From positions 1-13,244 of the forward strand of contig JAUVCP010000014.1 of the NCBI GenBank assembly GCA_030590765.1: DNA of 13,244 bases. Reading direction: 5' to 3'. Both the position numbers and the translations under genes were made by a program. The stretch comes from Flavobacteriaceae bacterium (GTDB lineage Bacteria > Bacteroidota > Bacteroidia > Flavobacteriales > Flavobacteriaceae). The notes beneath the pieces are model-generated. The model saw only the letters and a program-made list of their open reading frames with translations, ran no database searches and was not told the origin of the DNA. Positions 5,393 to 13,244 of the stretch are shown here, piece after piece. Position 1 is the stretch's first letter. Each line of letters opens with the position of its first letter.

Positions 5393-5400
5393 TATATTTG
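5393..5400 (+). promoter_or_regulatory. Putative -7 element of the antiporter gene
   Basis: TATATTTG fits TAnnTTTG. The ATG at 5413 follows after 12 bases, so the leader would be about 6 bases. No clear TTG is seen at the -33 position (5371-5373 reads TTT). Confidence 0.5.
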
Positions 5401-5412
5401 CAAAAAACGATT

Positions 5413-6345
5413 ATGGATTATCTATTATTACTTTCCGGTTTTGTTTTACTGATATTAGGAGGGCACTGGTTGTTAAAGGCAGCTGTCGGACTTTCATTAA
5501 GGTTAATGATTCCAAGAATTATAATAGGTATGACTGTGGTTTCCTTTGCTACTTCTGCACCAGAACTCATTGTAAGTTTAAACTCTGCCTTGGAAGGGCA
5601 TGCAGACATTGCCCTTGGAAATGTGATCGGTTCAAATATAGCAAATCTTGGATTGGTACTTGGTATTGTTACAATTTTGACAACAATTGGAGTTGAAAAA
5701 AGTTTTTACACAACCGATTGGCCTGTTATGATGATAGCGTCAATAATGCTGTATGTTTTTATTGCGTTTGATGGTGTTTTAGAGAGGTATGAAGGGGTTA
5801 TTCTGTTAGTTTCATTGATTGTTTTTTTAGTGTATTTACTAAAGTTCCAAGAAAAAGCTGTTGTTGTTGATGAGGTTGTAGTTCAAAAAGAAATGTCAAT
5901 TTCCGTAATTTTAATTTTTTTGGTGCTGGGAGGAATTGGTTTATGGAGCGGATCTGAATTATTGATCAAAGGAGCAGTTAATCTGGCAAATGATTTTGGC
6001 GTTAGTGAAAGAGTTATTGGTGTGACTATTATTTCTATTGGCACAAGTATACCCGAACTGGCTGCCTCGATTATTGCAATTATAAAAAAGGAAAAAGCAA
6101 TTTCTTTAGGAAATTTAATAGGTTCTAATATTTTTAATATCCTTGCTGTATTAGGGATAACATCTATAATTACACCTATAACCGTACAGGATGATCACTT
6201 ACTTACCAGTGATATTATGTGGATGCTGGTTTTAGCACTGATGGTGCTTCCTCTTGTTTTTCTGCCGGTAAAAATGAAACTAAGCTGGAAAGAAGGGCTC
6301 ATTCTGCTTGGATTTTATGTTGTTTTTGTCGCTTTGACCATATAG
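5413..6345 (+). CDS. Ca2+/cation antiporter (K+-dependent Na+/Ca2+ exchanger-like, YrbG type)
   Basis: A 310-residue polytopic inner-membrane protein of the CaCA superfamily that exchanges Ca2+ for Na+ (or H+). Both signature alpha repeats are clear: residues 39-85 (GMTVVSFATSAPELIVSL, then ALGNVIGSNIANLGLVLG) and 203-248 (GVTIISIGTSIPELAASI, then SLGNLIGSNIFNILAVLG). The acidic residues of the two repeats, Glu51 and Glu215, are in place for ion binding. About ten hydrophobic segments are visible and length is normal. The ATG at 5413 (MDYLLLLSGF) is preferred to a TTG at 5398, which lies inside the -7 element. The gene is divergent from blaI and 135 bases away. Ion specificity cannot be told from sequence alone. 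Confidence 0.92.
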   Translation: MDYLLLLSGFVLLILGGHWLLKAAVGLSLRLMIPRIIIGMTVVSFATSAPELIVSLNSALEGHADIALGNVIGSNIANLGLVLGIVTILTTIGVEKSFYTTDWPVMMIASIMLYVFIAFDGVLERYEGVILLVSLIVFLVYLLKFQEKAVVVDEVVVQKEMSISVILIFLVLGGIGLWSGSELLIKGAVNLANDFGVSERVIGVTIISIGTSIPELAASIIAIIKKEKAISLGNLIGSNIFNILAVLGITSIITPITVQDDHLLTSDIMWMLVLALMVLPLVFLPVKMKLSWKEGLILLGFYVVFVALTI

Positions 6346-6463
6346 AAATTAGTTCCATAAGTTATATTTCAATTTCATTTTTAGTAAAAGAGATGTATAA
6401 ATTCAATACTCTTCAAATTAAATTATTTAAAATTTATTATAGTTACGAATTATTTTACATATT

Positions 6464-6476
6464 CCTAAAAAATAGG
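6464..6476. promoter_or_regulatory. Distal dyad upstream of glutamine synthetase
   Basis: CCTAAAAAATAGG, an inverted repeat with arms CCTA/TAGG around a five-A centre. The same 13 bases recur at 6515-6527 inside a longer dyad. The centre lies about 100 bases before the predicted glutamine synthetase start site and 51 bp from the second copy, close to five helical turns. Probably a binding site for the same regulator. Confidence 0.5.
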
Positions 6477-6510
6477 CTACTAATCCTGTGAAATGAAAAT
6501 TATGCATTTA

Positions 6511-6532
6511 TACCCCTAAAAAATAGGGGGTA
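6511..6532. promoter_or_regulatory. Proximal dyad upstream of glutamine synthetase
   Basis: CCCCTA and TAGGGG flank five A, with TA and GTA continuing the symmetry apart from one extra G on the right. The centre is about 50 bases before the predicted start site, just upstream of the -33 region, a usual activator position. No T tract follows, so it is not a terminator. It is probably a nitrogen-responsive operator, by inference from the target gene only. Confidence 0.6.
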
Positions 6533-6558
6533 AGTTAGCCTGCTTGTCTAAAAATACA

Positions 6559-6566
6559 TATTTTTG
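6559..6566 (+). promoter_or_regulatory. -7 element of the glutamine synthetase gene
   Basis: TATTTTTG fits TAnnTTTG. It lies 30 bases before the ATG at 6597. No TTG occurs at the right -33 distance (a TTG at 6544-6546 leaves a spacer of only 12), which suits a promoter needing an activator. Confidence 0.55.
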
Positions 6567-6596
6567 TACTATATTTTAGAAAAAATCAATAAAATT

Positions 6597-8783
6597 ATGG
6601 GAATATTCAGATTCGAAGCATTAAAAGAAACTCTAAATCGTATACCAGTCGATTTTAAAGAAAACGGAAAACATTCAGAAAATTTTGGTATCAATGTGTT
6701 TAGTGAAAATACGATGCGCCAGTACTTAACTAAGGATGCATTTAATAGTGTTATGGATGCAATGGAGCATGGATCCAAAATTGATAGAAAAATTGCAGAT
6801 CAAGTTGCAAGTTCAATGAAAGATTGGGCACTTTCAAAAGGAGTTACACACTATACACACTGGTTTCAGCCCTTAACAGGCGGGACTGCTGAAAAACACG
6901 ATGCCTTTTTTGAGCCAATTGGAGGAGGAAATGCAGTTGAAAAATTTAGTGGAGGAGCATTAGTTCAGCAAGAGCCAGATGCATCTAGTTTTCCAAGTGG
7001 AGGAATTAGAAACACTTTCGAAGCTCGTGGTTATACAGCGTGGGATCCAACTTCTCCAGCTTTTATATATGGAACTACACTTTGTATTCCAACAGTTTTT
7101 GTAGCCTATACAGGTGAAGCGTTAGATAATAAAACACCATTACTAAGAGCATTGCAGGCTGTTGATAAACATGCTACCGCAGTTGCCAAATATTTTGATA
7201 AAAATGTAAAGAAAGTAACAGCATCTTTAGGTGTTGAACAAGAGTATTTTTTAATAGATAAGGCTCTTGTTATTTCTCGCCCCGATCTTTTAATGACGGG
7301 TCGTACATTACTTGGCCATAGTGCAGCTAAAGGTCAGCAGTTAGATGATCATTATTTCGGAAGTATTCCGCAAAGAGCCTTAAATTTTATGCGTGAGCTT
7401 GAAACGGAATGTATGAAGCTAGGTATTCCTGCAAAAACACGTCACAATGAGGTAGCTCCAAATCAATTTGAATTGGCTCCTATATATGAAGAAACTAACT
7501 TGGCAGTTGACCATAATTCGTTGATGATGGATATTATGGGTAAAATTGCATCAAGACATAATTTAAGAGTTTTATTACATGAAAAACCATTTGCCGGAAT
7601 TAATGGTTCAGGTAAACATAATAACTGGTCTTTGTCAACTAATACTGGCGTGAATTTATTAGGCCCTGGAAAAACTCCTATGCGCAATTTACAATTCCTT
7701 ACCTTCTTTATCAATACGATAAAAGCAATAAGAGAATATGAAGAGTTGATGCGTGCAGGAATTGCATCAGCAAGTAATGATCACCGTTTAGGCGCAAATG
7801 AAGCTCCACCTGCAATTATCTCGGTTTTTATTGGCGAGCAATTAACAAAAGTATTAAATGATCTAGAAGGTGTTACTAAAGGTAAATTGTCACCTCAGGA
7901 AAAAACAGACCTTAAATTAAATGTAGTTGGTAAAATACCTGAGATCTTATTAGATAATACCGATAGAAACAGAACTTCTCCATTTGCTTTTACAGGAAAT
8001 AAATTTGAATACAGAGCTGTTGGATCTTTGGCAAATAGTGCGAAACCAATGACAATCTTGAATACAATTGTAGCTAAACAATTGAAAGATTTTAAAATTG
8101 AAGTTGATAGCCTGATTAAGAATAACGATCTAAAAAAAGATGAAGCTATTTTTAATGTGTTACGTGAGTATATCAAACAATCAAAAGATATTTTGTTTGA
8201 AGGTAACGGATATAGTGCAGAATGGGAGGAAGAGGCAGAAAAACGTGGATTAAGTAATAATAAAACTACTCCACTTGCTTTAAAAGCAATAGTGTCTAAA
8301 AAAACTATTGACCTATATAAAGAAATGAAAGTATTGAGTGAGGTTGAAGTTAGAGCTCGTCATGAAATTCAATTAGATGAGTATACTTTACGTATCCAAA
8401 TCGAAGGTAGAGTATTGGGAGATATTGCATTGAATCATGTAATTCCTACAGCAGTTAATTATCAAAATAAATTGATTGAAAATGTAAGGGGATTAAAAGA
8501 TATTTTTGGTGATGAATTTGAAACAATTGCAAAAGATCAAATGGATTTGATCAAGAAGATTTCAGAGCATATATCTGCAATAACTACCAAAACAAATGAC
8601 ATGGTTGAAGAACGTAAAAAAGCTAATGTGATTGAAGATGTAGAAGAAAAGTCTTTTGCTTACTGTGATAAGATCAGACCTTATTTTGATGAAATAAGAT
8701 ACCATTGTGATAAATTAGAATTAATGGTTGATGATGAATTATGGCCATTAACTAAATATCGCGAAATGTTATTTACCAGATAG
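6597..8783 (+). CDS. glnN: Glutamine synthetase type III
   Basis: A 728-residue cytosolic enzyme that makes glutamine from glutamate, ammonia and ATP. Type III enzymes are the usual form in Bacteroidota and are much longer than type I. Motifs, counted from the ATG at 6597: GVEQEYFLID (212-221, metal-binding Glu), KTRHNEVAPNQFE (280-292), HEKPFAGINGSGKHNNWS (328-345, nucleotide and glutamate site) and NRTSPFAFTGNKFEYRA (458-474), a type III signature. The start MGIFRFEALKETL matches the family; a TTG at 6564 lies within the -7 element and is rejected. The gene stands alone between its own promoter and a strong terminator. Two matching dyads upstream suggest dedicated control, probably by nitrogen status. 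Confidence 0.97.
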   Translation: MGIFRFEALKETLNRIPVDFKENGKHSENFGINVFSENTMRQYLTKDAFNSVMDAMEHGSKIDRKIADQVASSMKDWALSKGVTHYTHWFQPLTGGTAEKHDAFFEPIGGGNAVEKFSGGALVQQEPDASSFPSGGIRNTFEARGYTAWDPTSPAFIYGTTLCIPTVFVAYTGEALDNKTPLLRALQAVDKHATAVAKYFDKNVKKVTASLGVEQEYFLIDKALVISRPDLLMTGRTLLGHSAAKGQQLDDHYFGSIPQRALNFMRELETECMKLGIPAKTRHNEVAPNQFELAPIYEETNLAVDHNSLMMDIMGKIASRHNLRVLLHEKPFAGINGSGKHNNWSLSTNTGVNLLGPGKTPMRNLQFLTFFINTIKAIREYEELMRAGIASASNDHRLGANEAPPAIISVFIGEQLTKVLNDLEGVTKGKLSPQEKTDLKLNVVGKIPEILLDNTDRNRTSPFAFTGNKFEYRAVGSLANSAKPMTILNTIVAKQLKDFKIEVDSLIKNNDLKKDEAIFNVLREYIKQSKDILFEGNGYSAEWEEEAEKRGLSNNKTTPLALKAIVSKKTIDLYKEMKVLSEVEVRARHEIQLDEYTLRIQIEGRVLGDIALNHVIPTAVNYQNKLIENVRGLKDIFGDEFETIAKDQMDLIKKISEHISAITTKTNDMVEERKKANVIEDVEEKSFAYCDKIRPYFDEIRYHCDKLELMVDDELWPLTKYREMLFTR

Positions 8784-8806
8784 AACTATTGGTTAAATAT
8801 ATTTGT

Positions 8807-8842
8807 AATCCCGCTACAGTTGAATTGTAGTGGGATTTTTTT
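8807..8842 (+). terminator. Intrinsic terminator after glutamine synthetase
   Basis: A 12-bp stem, AATCCCGCTACA (8807-8818) with TGTAGTGGGATT (8826-8837) and one G-T pair, a 7-nt loop, then a T run to 8842. It begins 24 bases after the stop codon. Confidence 0.92.
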
Positions 8843-8966
8843 AGTGATAATATTGAAGTTTAAAACAAATAAATTTACCTAATTTTTCAAATTTTAGAAT
8901 TTCTCTTTTATGATGTTCAAACATTAAAAATGTAACAATAATCACTTTTTTTTATAACGAAGTCCG

Positions 8967-8974
8967 TACATTTG
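8967..8974 (+). promoter_or_regulatory. -7 element of the rhodanese gene
   Basis: TACATTTG fits TAnnTTTG and lies 23 bases before the ATG at 8998. A T-rich block takes the place of a clear -33 TTG. Confidence 0.6.
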
Positions 8975-8997
8975 CACGCTTAAAAATTATATAAGAT

Positions 8998-9309
8998 ATG
9001 AGTTTTTTTAATTTATTTGGTGGTGGTACAACCACTACTACTATTGAAGAGTATTTGCAAAAAGGTGCTGTTGTGATAGATGTTAGAACAGACATGGAAT
9101 TTGCTGAAGGACATGTTCAGGGGTCAAAAAATATTCCGTTAAACGCAATAGGATTCCAAATTGATAAAATTAAGAAGTTGAATAAACCAATTATAACTTG
9201 TTGTAGAAGTGGTGCCAGAAGTGGATCTGCTGAAAGTATTTTAAAACAGAATGGTATTGATGTGATCAATGGCGGACCATGGGGTAATGTTGCTGACTGT
9301 ATGAAATAA
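8998..9309 (+). CDS. Single-domain rhodanese-like protein
   Basis: A 103-residue protein made of one rhodanese domain. VVIDVRTDMEFAEGHVQGSKNIPL (residues 25-48) is the classic strand and DVR-E---GH--G--N-P pattern. The active-site loop is CRSGAR, with the catalytic cysteine at 69, next to another cysteine at 68. The end GPWGNV is common in the small Bacteroidota forms. There is no signal peptide, although the N-terminal FFNLFGGG and five-Thr run are unusual in look, so it is likely cytosolic. It would transfer or carry persulfide sulfur; the partner is not evident. It is monocistronic, with its own -7 element and terminator. Confidence 0.92.
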   Translation: MSFFNLFGGGTTTTTIEEYLQKGAVVIDVRTDMEFAEGHVQGSKNIPLNAIGFQIDKIKKLNKPIITCCRSGARSGSAESILKQNGIDVINGGPWGNVADCMK

Positions 9310-9335
9310 AGAAGTTTATTTTAAATATATTTAAG

Positions 9336-9364
9336 AAGGAGATGTGAAAGCATTTCCTTTTTTT
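9336..9364 (+). terminator. Terminator after the rhodanese gene
   Basis: A 9-bp stem, AAGGAGATG (9336-9344) with CATTTCCTT (9351-9359) and one G-T pair, a 6-nt loop, and a T run to 9364. It lies between convergent genes, but the minus-strand side has no T run, so it probably serves the rhodanese only. Confidence 0.8.
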
Positions 9365-9394
9365 ATTGCAGAATACTAACTCATTAAATCAAAA

Positions 9395-10348
9395 TTAGAT
9401 TTGATCAAATTTGATGTGTTTATTGGCCTTTGAAACTTGATAAATCTTGTTTGACAATTTTCTTAAAAATTCCTGATGTTTGTCTGAATCTTTTCTAAAA
9501 GGTTTATGTAGCAATGATTTTTGAATGCTATTGATCTCTTTCATTAAAGAAAAACTATCTTTAGAGATCCAGCTTTCTTTAAACATTTCCCATATATATT
9601 CCATAGCAGTTTCATTAGGGTGTAAAAGGTCATTTTTATAGAAACGGTAATCTCTTAAATCATCCATCATGATTTCAAAAGATGGAAAATAGTAGATTGT
9701 TTTATGGTCAGCTATATTGTGAATAGCAGTATGTAAACTAGACTTGCTTTGGGTATTTTCCACAAAACCATCTTTTAAATGCCTAACCGGACTCACCGTA
9801 AAAATGATGGAAGCATTTGTATTAATCTTTTGGATATTTGAAATAATCTGTTTTAAAATAGCAGTGTTTTTATCAGCTGACAGAAACTCTTTTTCAAACT
9901 TCTTTTGAGGAATTTTATGACAGTTTGCTACAAAATCATTGGTTTCTTTATTTCGATAAATCCATGAAGTGCCTAAGGTAATTAAGATATGAGTAGCATG
10001 AGTCAATGCTTTGTGCGTAGCAACAATATTATTATTGATTTGATGAAGTATTTTATCTAAATAAACAGATGAAAATTTTGTATGATGATTATAACTAAGC
10101 CATGTGTCATCAAAAAACAGAAGATCATTTTGAGCGTATTCTTTTTTGGTAACACAATCATTTATGGCAGTTTCTATAGATTTAGGATTGAATAAAATAC
10201 CATGGGAATTTGAAATATTTTGAAATTTAAAATAGCTCAAATGTTTTTCCATGTTTTCTGTAAAACATGATCCGAAAAGAACAATACTAGACTTATAATC
10301 AATTTGATTATCTTGTTTTGGAATATTTATTTCGGTACGAAATTTCAT
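9395..10348 (-). CDS. GSCFA domain protein
   Basis: A 317-residue protein with no signal peptide. The name motif is present as FGSCFTEN (residues 25-32), followed by SNSHGILFNP (47-56), ITLGTSWIY (123-131), FTVSPVRHL (183-191) and NDLLHPNETAMEYIWE (239-254). GSCFA proteins are related to SGNH-type hydrolases. Ser27 in the GSC motif and the Asp240-His243 pair (D--HP) look like the corresponding catalytic residues, so an esterase-like activity is plausible but its substrate is not known to me. It is the last gene of the (-) cluster, 25 bases after the phosphoesterase stop. The start at 10348 (MKFRTEINIP) is typical of the family. Confidence 0.9.
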   Translation of the reverse strand: MKFRTEINIPKQDNQIDYKSSIVLFGSCFTENMEKHLSYFKFQNISNSHGILFNPKSIETAINDCVTKKEYAQNDLLFFDDTWLSYNHHTKFSSVYLDKILHQINNNIVATHKALTHATHILITLGTSWIYRNKETNDFVANCHKIPQKKFEKEFLSADKNTAILKQIISNIQKINTNASIIFTVSPVRHLKDGFVENTQSKSSLHTAIHNIADHKTIYYFPSFEIMMDDLRDYRFYKNDLLHPNETAMEYIWEMFKESWISKDSFSLMKEINSIQKSLLHKPFRKDSDKHQEFLRKLSNKIYQVSKANKHIKFDQI

Positions 10349-10373
10349 AAAAAGACCATTTTAGATTTAAACA

Positions 10374-11201
10374 TCAATTCATGGGATTTTCATTAAACGG
10401 TTTTTGCAAAGAAACAAAATGTTGCATAATCGTATCATTTGAAACCTCCCAAATCCTAAACCCTAAATCACTAACAGAGTCTAAATTTTTACTCGTTGCT
10501 TCACCACTTACCAATTGAATGCTTTTATAGTTATTAATTAGTGGTTTATGGGCATGCCCTGATAGATAGGCAACAACATTATTTTGATCAAATAGATTTA
10601 ATAATTCTTTTCTCTTTTCTAAAGGTAAATTAAAGTATCCTTCTTGTTCCTCAATATTATTTACAAATAACGGATAATGGCCTACAATAAAAATTGGTTG
10701 TTTTTTTAACTTAATAGATTTAAGCATTTTTTTAAACCAATCATCATGTTTTTCTGATTCATTTATAATATCCTCTTTCCATAAAAGGGAGTTGGTTACA
10801 ACAAATGAGTATCCTTTATTTTCAATTTTATAATAATCCTTGCCAATAGTTTTTCTATAAAAGCTAAGTGTTGAGTCATTTGGAATATTTCCTACATCGT
10901 GATTTCCAGGAGCACAATAACATGGTATATTAAATTTGTCTCTAATATTTTTGAAATCAGCATATGAACTATCAGTAGCATCATTAACTAAATCGCCACA
11001 AATAAGAACAAAATCAGGATTGAGAGAGTTTATTTGCTTTACTGCTTGATTGAAAGTTTCAATATCGTGATTATAGCCGCCCATACCTAGTTGTGTATCA
11101 CATAGTTGCACAAAAGTGAAAGAATTATGTTCTTTTTTTGAACATGATAATGCTAAAAAAAGAGCAAAAACCATAAGATACTTATGAAAATGTAACATCA
11201 T
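10374..11201 (-). CDS. Calcineurin-like metallophosphoesterase, lipoprotein
   Basis: A 275-residue exported phosphoesterase. The N-terminus MMLHFHKYLMVFALFLALSC is a lipoprotein signal with Cys20 as the lipidated residue, so the mature protein should be membrane-anchored outside the cytoplasm. The five metallophosphoesterase blocks are present: DTQLG (35-39), GDLVND (69-74), GNHDVG (99-104), GHYP (174-177) and GHAH (215-218), giving a two-metal site. A substrate cannot be deduced; relatives cleave phosphomonoesters or diesters. The ATG at 11201 is chosen because the lipobox then falls at the usual distance; a TTG at 11231 would add ten polar residues before the signal. It lies 42 bases after alaS and ends in TGA 25 bases before the GSCFA gene, so the three are probably one transcript. 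Confidence 0.9.
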   Translation of the reverse strand: MMLHFHKYLMVFALFLALSCSKKEHNSFTFVQLCDTQLGMGGYNHDIETFNQAVKQINSLNPDFVLICGDLVNDATDSSYADFKNIRDKFNIPCYCAPGNHDVGNIPNDSTLSFYRKTIGKDYYKIENKGYSFVVTNSLLWKEDIINESEKHDDWFKKMLKSIKLKKQPIFIVGHYPLFVNNIEEQEGYFNLPLEKRKELLNLFDQNNVVAYLSGHAHKPLINNYKSIQLVSGEATSKNLDSVSDLGFRIWEVSNDTIMQHFVSLQKPFNENPMN

Positions 11202-11243
11202 AATTTTAAAATTTAGTTTGGTATGATTCAATAATTTATTGTT

Positions 11244-13244
11244 CTACTTCAAATAATCTTTAGCTTTTCCCAATGCTTCTTTAATTCCTCCAGGGTTTTT
11301 TCCTCCTGCAGTTGCAAAGAATGGTTGTCCGCCACCACCTCCCTGAATATATTTGCCCAATTCTCTTACAATATTGCCTGCATTTAAACTTCTTTCTTCC
11401 ACTAGGTTTTTTGAAATATAAACTGTAAGAATTGCTTTGTCATTTACATGAGAACCTGCAATAAAAAACAAGTTATCAATTTTATTGGCAAGATCAAAAG
11501 CAAGTGTTTTTATGGTACCACCATCCAATTTTACTTGGGTAGAAATAAAATTAATTCCATTAATACTTTCAACTTTTTTAAGAAGGTCATCTTTTAGTGA
11601 TCCTGCTTTTTCTTTTAAAAGGTTTTCAACTTCTTTCTTTAATTTGGTATTTTCATTTTGTAGATTGTCAATGGTTTGCAAAACGTTAGAAGGATTCTTC
11701 AAACTCAATTTAATCTTATGAAGTTCTTTATTCTGAGCAATGAAATAATCTTTTACACCTTCGTTGGTAATTGCCTCAATCCTACGTATTCCGGCTGCAA
11801 TTGCACTTTCTGAAATAATCTTAAAATACCAGATATCTCCGGTATTTTTAACATGTGTTCCTCCACATAGCTCCATAGAAGTGCCAAACTTAACTGTTCT
11901 AACAGTATCACCATATTTTTCACCAAATGACATCAAGGCACCTTCTTTTTGAGCTTCTTCAATAGGAATATTGCGATGCTCTTTTAGAGGTAATTTTTCA
12001 CCTATTCTAGCATTTACAAAAGTTTCCACCTCCATGATTTCATTTTCCCTTAGCTTTGAAAAATGAGAGAAATCAAATCTTAAACCTTTAGCATAAACTG
12101 CAGATCCTTTTTGTTCCACATGATCTCCCAGTACTTTTCTTAATGCCTGATGTAATAAGTGGGTTGCAGAGTGATTACATTCTGTACTAAATCTATTTTT
12201 TTTATCAACTACTGCCTTGAATATTTGTAAAGGATCTTCAGGTAGGTTTTTAGAATAATGCAGAATTAAATTATTTTCTTTTTTTGTATCTAAAATATAG
12301 ATCACATCTCCGTTGGTAGCTTCTAAATATCCTTTATCTCCAAACTGTCCACCTCCTTCAGCGTAAAAAGGTGTGAGGTTGAAAACCATTTGATACATTT
12401 CACCATCTTTTTTGGTGGTTACTTTTCTGTATCGTGATATTTTAATATTTGTTTCCAAATAATCATAGCCAATAAACTCTTCCGTATCATCATTTAAAAG
12501 GATTACCCAGTCTGAAGTATCTATATTTGCAGCATTCCTGGAGCGTGATTTTTGTTTTTCCATTTCAATAGAAAACCCTTCTTCTTCAAAATCCAGTCCT
12601 TTTTCACGTAATATTAAAGCTGTAAGGTCTTTCGGGAAACCAAAAGTATCGTATAATTCAAACCCTTTGGCTCCTGAAATGGTTTTGCCTTTCGTGTTAT
12701 TGATAATGTTGTCCAATAGAACCAAGCCTTGATCCAACGTTCGTAAAAATGAATTTTCCTCTTCCTTTATTACATTTTGTATAAGGTGTTTTTGCGATTT
12801 GATTTCTATGAAAGAATCTCACATCTGATTACTTAAAACATCAGTTAATTTATAAATAAATGCTTCCTTTTGGTTTAAAAAAGTAAAACCATAACGAATT
12901 GCCCTTCGTAATATTCGTCTGATCACATAACCAGCGCCATTGTTGGATGGTAATTGTCCATCTGCAATAGCAAAAGCAACCGCACGAATATGATCAGCGA
13001 TCACTCTGATCGCTATATCTGCTTTTTCATCTTTACCATAGTTAGTTTCGGTAATGGTTTCGATTTCTCGGATGATAGGTGTGAAAACATCCGTATCATA
13101 ATTGGATTGTACATTTTGAATAACCATGCATAATCTTTCAAATCCCATTCCGGTATCCACATGTTTTGCAGGGAGTTTTTCAAGCCTTCCATCAGCTTTT
13201 CTGTTGAATTCCATAAAAACAAGATTCCAGAGTTCAACAACTTG
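11244..13244 (-). pseudogene. alaS: Alanyl-tRNA synthetase, 5' end outside window, with an in-frame TGA
   Basis: Alanyl-tRNA synthetase charges tRNA-Ala and clears mischarged Ser and Gly. The 667 codons in the window open in frame at the edge with [19 protein letters not shown] and continue through the end of the aminoacylation domain ([27 protein letters not shown]), the linker FELYDTFGFPKDLTA, the editing domain with HSATH and CGGTH zinc ligands, and the C-terminal DHHA1-type domain ending GGKNPGGIKEALGKAKDYL. All expected parts are there. However, TGA at 12819-12821 interrupts the frame at NQM-stop-DSFIEIKSQ, where relatives, including E. coli (VMGSAG), have Gly. The coding sequence is otherwise undecayed on both sides. 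A true break would separate most of the synthetic domain from the rest and should be lethal, so a base error or suppression is likely. Confidence 0.93.
12819..12821 (-). other. alaS: In-frame TGA inside alaS
   Basis: The codon after NQM reads TGA; a single change to GGA would restore the conserved glycine. The 81 bases from here to the next possible start at 12737 are open and read as a normal AlaRS segment (DSFIEIKSQKHLIQNVIKEE). Neighbouring genes (the BlaI repressor and the phosphoesterase) use TGA as a genuine stop. Confidence 0.9.

Noticed and set aside
6346..6463. A hidden gene between the antiporter and glutamine synthetase
   Set aside because: The stretch is very AT-rich with stops in all frames; no terminator hairpin or small gene could be supported.
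6219..6491. A 90-residue plus-strand open frame over the antiporter end
   Set aside because: It overlaps the antiporter out of frame and then reads AT-rich intergenic sequence; the translation has no recognisable features.
8843..8966. A dyad ACATT-AAA-AATGT at 8921-8933 as a rhodanese operator
   Set aside because: Short AT-rich symmetry like this is expected by chance here, and there is no second copy or fixed promoter geometry. Nothing else is visible in this gap.
12819..13244. Genome-wide recoding of TGA to glycine
   Set aside because: The BlaI and phosphoesterase genes end with TGA at normal protein lengths, and the gene content is Flavobacteriia, so a local cause is more likely.

Overview
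The window looks like an AT-rich member of the Flavobacteriia (Bacteroidota). Promoters follow the lineage's TAnnTTTG -7 pattern, start codons lack clear Shine-Dalgarno sequences, and the gene families are typical of the group: GSCFA, DUF4861, type III glutamine synthetase, and an M56 peptidase ending in a TonB-plug-like domain. No phage, insertion sequence, CRISPR array or defence locus is visible.

Bases 1-2206 hold the end of a (+) uronate-catabolism operon: the tail of a DUF4861 protein, then KDG kinase (kdgK) and KDPG aldolase (kdgA). The two enzymes convert 2-keto-3-deoxygluconate, the product of pectin or alginate breakdown, to pyruvate and glyceraldehyde-3-phosphate. The DUF4861 frame is broken at a run of seven T, and its downstream frame runs into kdgK with no stop.

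Bases 2207-2970 are mostly (-): a tRNA-Arg(ACG), directly preceded by a broken second tRNA-Arg copy carrying two palindromic insertions, then a DUF2007 gene and an unlisted 50-residue conserved-looking gene. Bases 2988-5340 are a BlaI repressor / M56 membrane peptidase pair (-). Two identical 16-bp operators lie over its promoter.

Bases 5393-9364 are (+): a Ca2+/cation antiporter, a type III glutamine synthetase with two matching upstream dyads, and a single-domain rhodanese. Each has its own promoter, and the last two end in clear terminators.

Bases 9395-13244 are a (-) cluster: alaS (5' end outside the window), a calcineurin-like phosphoesterase lipoprotein and a GSCFA protein. alaS carries an in-frame TGA at a conserved glycine. 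As alaS is essential, this is either a base error, a real suppressed or readthrough stop, or a sign of another alaS copy.

Most of the window is ordinary core genome. The parts most worth a second look are the rearranged tRNA-Arg relic, the two interrupted reading frames, the BlaI operator geometry, and the paired dyads upstream of glutamine synthetase.
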